From positions 1 to 5,415 of the forward strand of contig CAJQOK010000524.1 of the NCBI GenBank assembly GCA_905479905.1: a DNA stretch of 5,415 nucleotides, given 5' to 3'. The stretch comes from an uncultured Aliterella sp. GTDB taxonomy: Bacteria > Cyanobacteriota > Cyanobacteriia > Cyanobacteriales > Chroococcidiopsidaceae. A program made the position numbers and the translations under genes. The notes beneath the pieces are model-generated. The model did no database searches, was not told where the DNA came from, and saw only the letters and a list, made by a program, of their open reading frames with translations. Shown here piece after piece: positions 4,819 through 5,415 of this stretch (positions are counted from its first letter, which is position 1; every line of letters begins with the position of its first letter).

Positions 4819-5415
4819 CCAAAACTTTCGTTTTCTTGCTTTTCTTGTTTAAAATAAGCAAAAATTGGCTTTAATTGCGTTTCTAAATCGTTAATGTGCA
4901 TCCGTTCCATATAGGGAACCGCTAACCGCGTTTGACTTGGCGAACCACCTAACCAAACTTGATAAGACTCTGTAGCACTCCCAACAAAGCCCAATTCGGC
5001 TAAATAAGGACGGGCGCAACCATTTGGGCAACCAGTCATTCTGACTACAAAATGCTCGTTTTCTAAACCTACTTGTTCTAGCAACGTTTCAATTCGCTTG
5101 AGAACGCTAGGCATAACTCGCTCGGATTCGGTGATTGCTAATCCGCACGTAGGCATTGCTGGGCAAGCCATAGAGTATCGTACTAGCGCGTTAATAGCCT
5201 CCGGGTCAGTTTGTACGCCACAACGAGTCAAAATGTCTTGAATCGCCTGCTTTTGACCTGGCTCGATATCGTAGAAAATTATATTGTGGTGGGCGGTAAG
5301 ACGAATTGGTAAGTTAAATTGCTGGACAATTTCACGTAATGCTGTTCGCAATTGCAAAGAGCCTTCATCTTTGACTCGTCCATTTTCTACCGATATACCT
5401 ACAAATAGCTTACCG
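4758..5415 (-). CDS. sir: ferredoxin-sulfite reductase, C-terminal half (frame before the shift); N-terminus outside window
   Basis: The frame is open from the window edge ([19 protein letters not shown]...), so the 5' part lies beyond 5415. Sir reduces sulfite to sulfide with six electrons from ferredoxin, using siroheme coupled to a [4Fe-4S] cluster, in sulfate assimilation (known). The four cluster cysteines are present as CPAMPTC (codons at 5165-5145) and CPNGC (5030-5016), the C-x5-C...C-x3-C signature of sulfite/nitrite reductases. [15 protein letters not shown] and ERM...[14 protein letters not shown] are also typical of Sir, and favour it over nitrite reductase. After QENESFG (to 4818) the frame gives 19 aberrant residues and stops at TAG 4760-4758, while the expected C-terminus continues in the next frame. 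As written, the product would lack the normal end. The TTG near 5357 is not the true start. Confidence 0.92.
   Translation of the reverse strand, partial: GKLFVGISVENGRVKDEGSLQLRTALREIVQQFNLPIRLTAHHNIIFYDIEPGQKQAIQDILTRCGVQTDPEAINALVRYSMACPAMPTCGLAITESERVMPSVLKRIETLLEQVGLENEHFVVRMTGCPNGCARPYLAELGFVGSATESYQVWLGGSPSQTRLAVPYMERMHINDLETQLKPIFAYFKQEKQENESFGCFSIAWALMQSVNLPPIMK
4809..4820 (-). other. apparent 1-nt frameshift in sir at a T5 run
   Basis: Minus-strand bases 4820 to 4809 read GGTTGTTTTTCA. In the upstream frame this is GGT TGT TTT TCA; the conserved Sir end resumes with AAT at 4809 one frame over. One missing base restores the frame: a T6 run would give G-C-F-F-N-R, comparable to the usual G-D-F-C-H/N-R. 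The event is thus a 1-nt deletion, or an undercalled homopolymer. Confidence 0.8.

Noticed and set aside
4809..4820. Canonical programmed -1 frameshift heptamer
   Set aside because: The zero-frame codons TGT TTT TCA do not give the X XXY YYZ pattern, the T run is only five long, and I saw no obvious downstream pseudoknot; slippage is left only as a possibility.

Overview
The window looks like a chromosomal segment of a cyanobacterium. Five perfect copies of the HIP1 octamer (GCGATCGC) lie in 5.4 kb. The genes also fit: a DUF92/VTE6-type membrane protein, a ferredoxin-type sulfite reductase, and an RsmE with a cyanobacterial-looking C-terminus. I see no RNA gene, CRISPR array, insertion sequence or phage gene. 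Genus cannot be fixed from sequence reading alone.

Layout, left to right. (1) 1-443, minus strand: N-terminal part of a DUF92 family membrane protein, cut by the window edge. (2) 471-905, plus strand: a small VOC (glyoxalase-fold) protein, divergent from DUF92 with only 27 bp between the two start codons. (3) 910-1506, minus strand: an alpha/beta-hydrolase (lipase/esterase), convergent with the VOC gene and separated by 4 bp. (4) 1507-1931: an AT-rich 425-bp spacer with no gene, holding candidate promoters and short palindromes. (5) 1932-2612, plus strand: an unrecognised Ala/Lys-rich repeat protein with a short hydrophobic N-terminus and a distinct C-terminal motif. It ends at a hairpin terminator shared with the convergent gene. 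(6) 2634-3722, minus strand: a TPR protein of unknown function. (7) 3785-4501, minus strand: rsmE, the 16S rRNA m3U1498 methyltransferase. (8) 4501-5415, minus strand: the C-terminal part of a ferredoxin-sulfite reductase gene (sir), open at the window edge and interrupted by an apparent 1-nt frameshift at about 4809-4820.

The right half reads as one minus-strand transcription unit, sir -> rsmE -> TPR gene. The sir frame and rsmE share one base in a TAATG junction, and the TPR gene follows rsmE after 62 bp.

The most notable observation is the end of sir. Once the frameshift is bridged, the normal Sir C-terminus runs on through an acidic linker into a ribbon-helix-helix-like (CopG/Arc-type) module, which would be a putative DNA-binding tail on a siroheme enzyme. 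The tail stays open right up to the TAATG junction. This suggests the frameshift is recent, or a homopolymer sequencing error (T5 instead of T6), rather than old decay.
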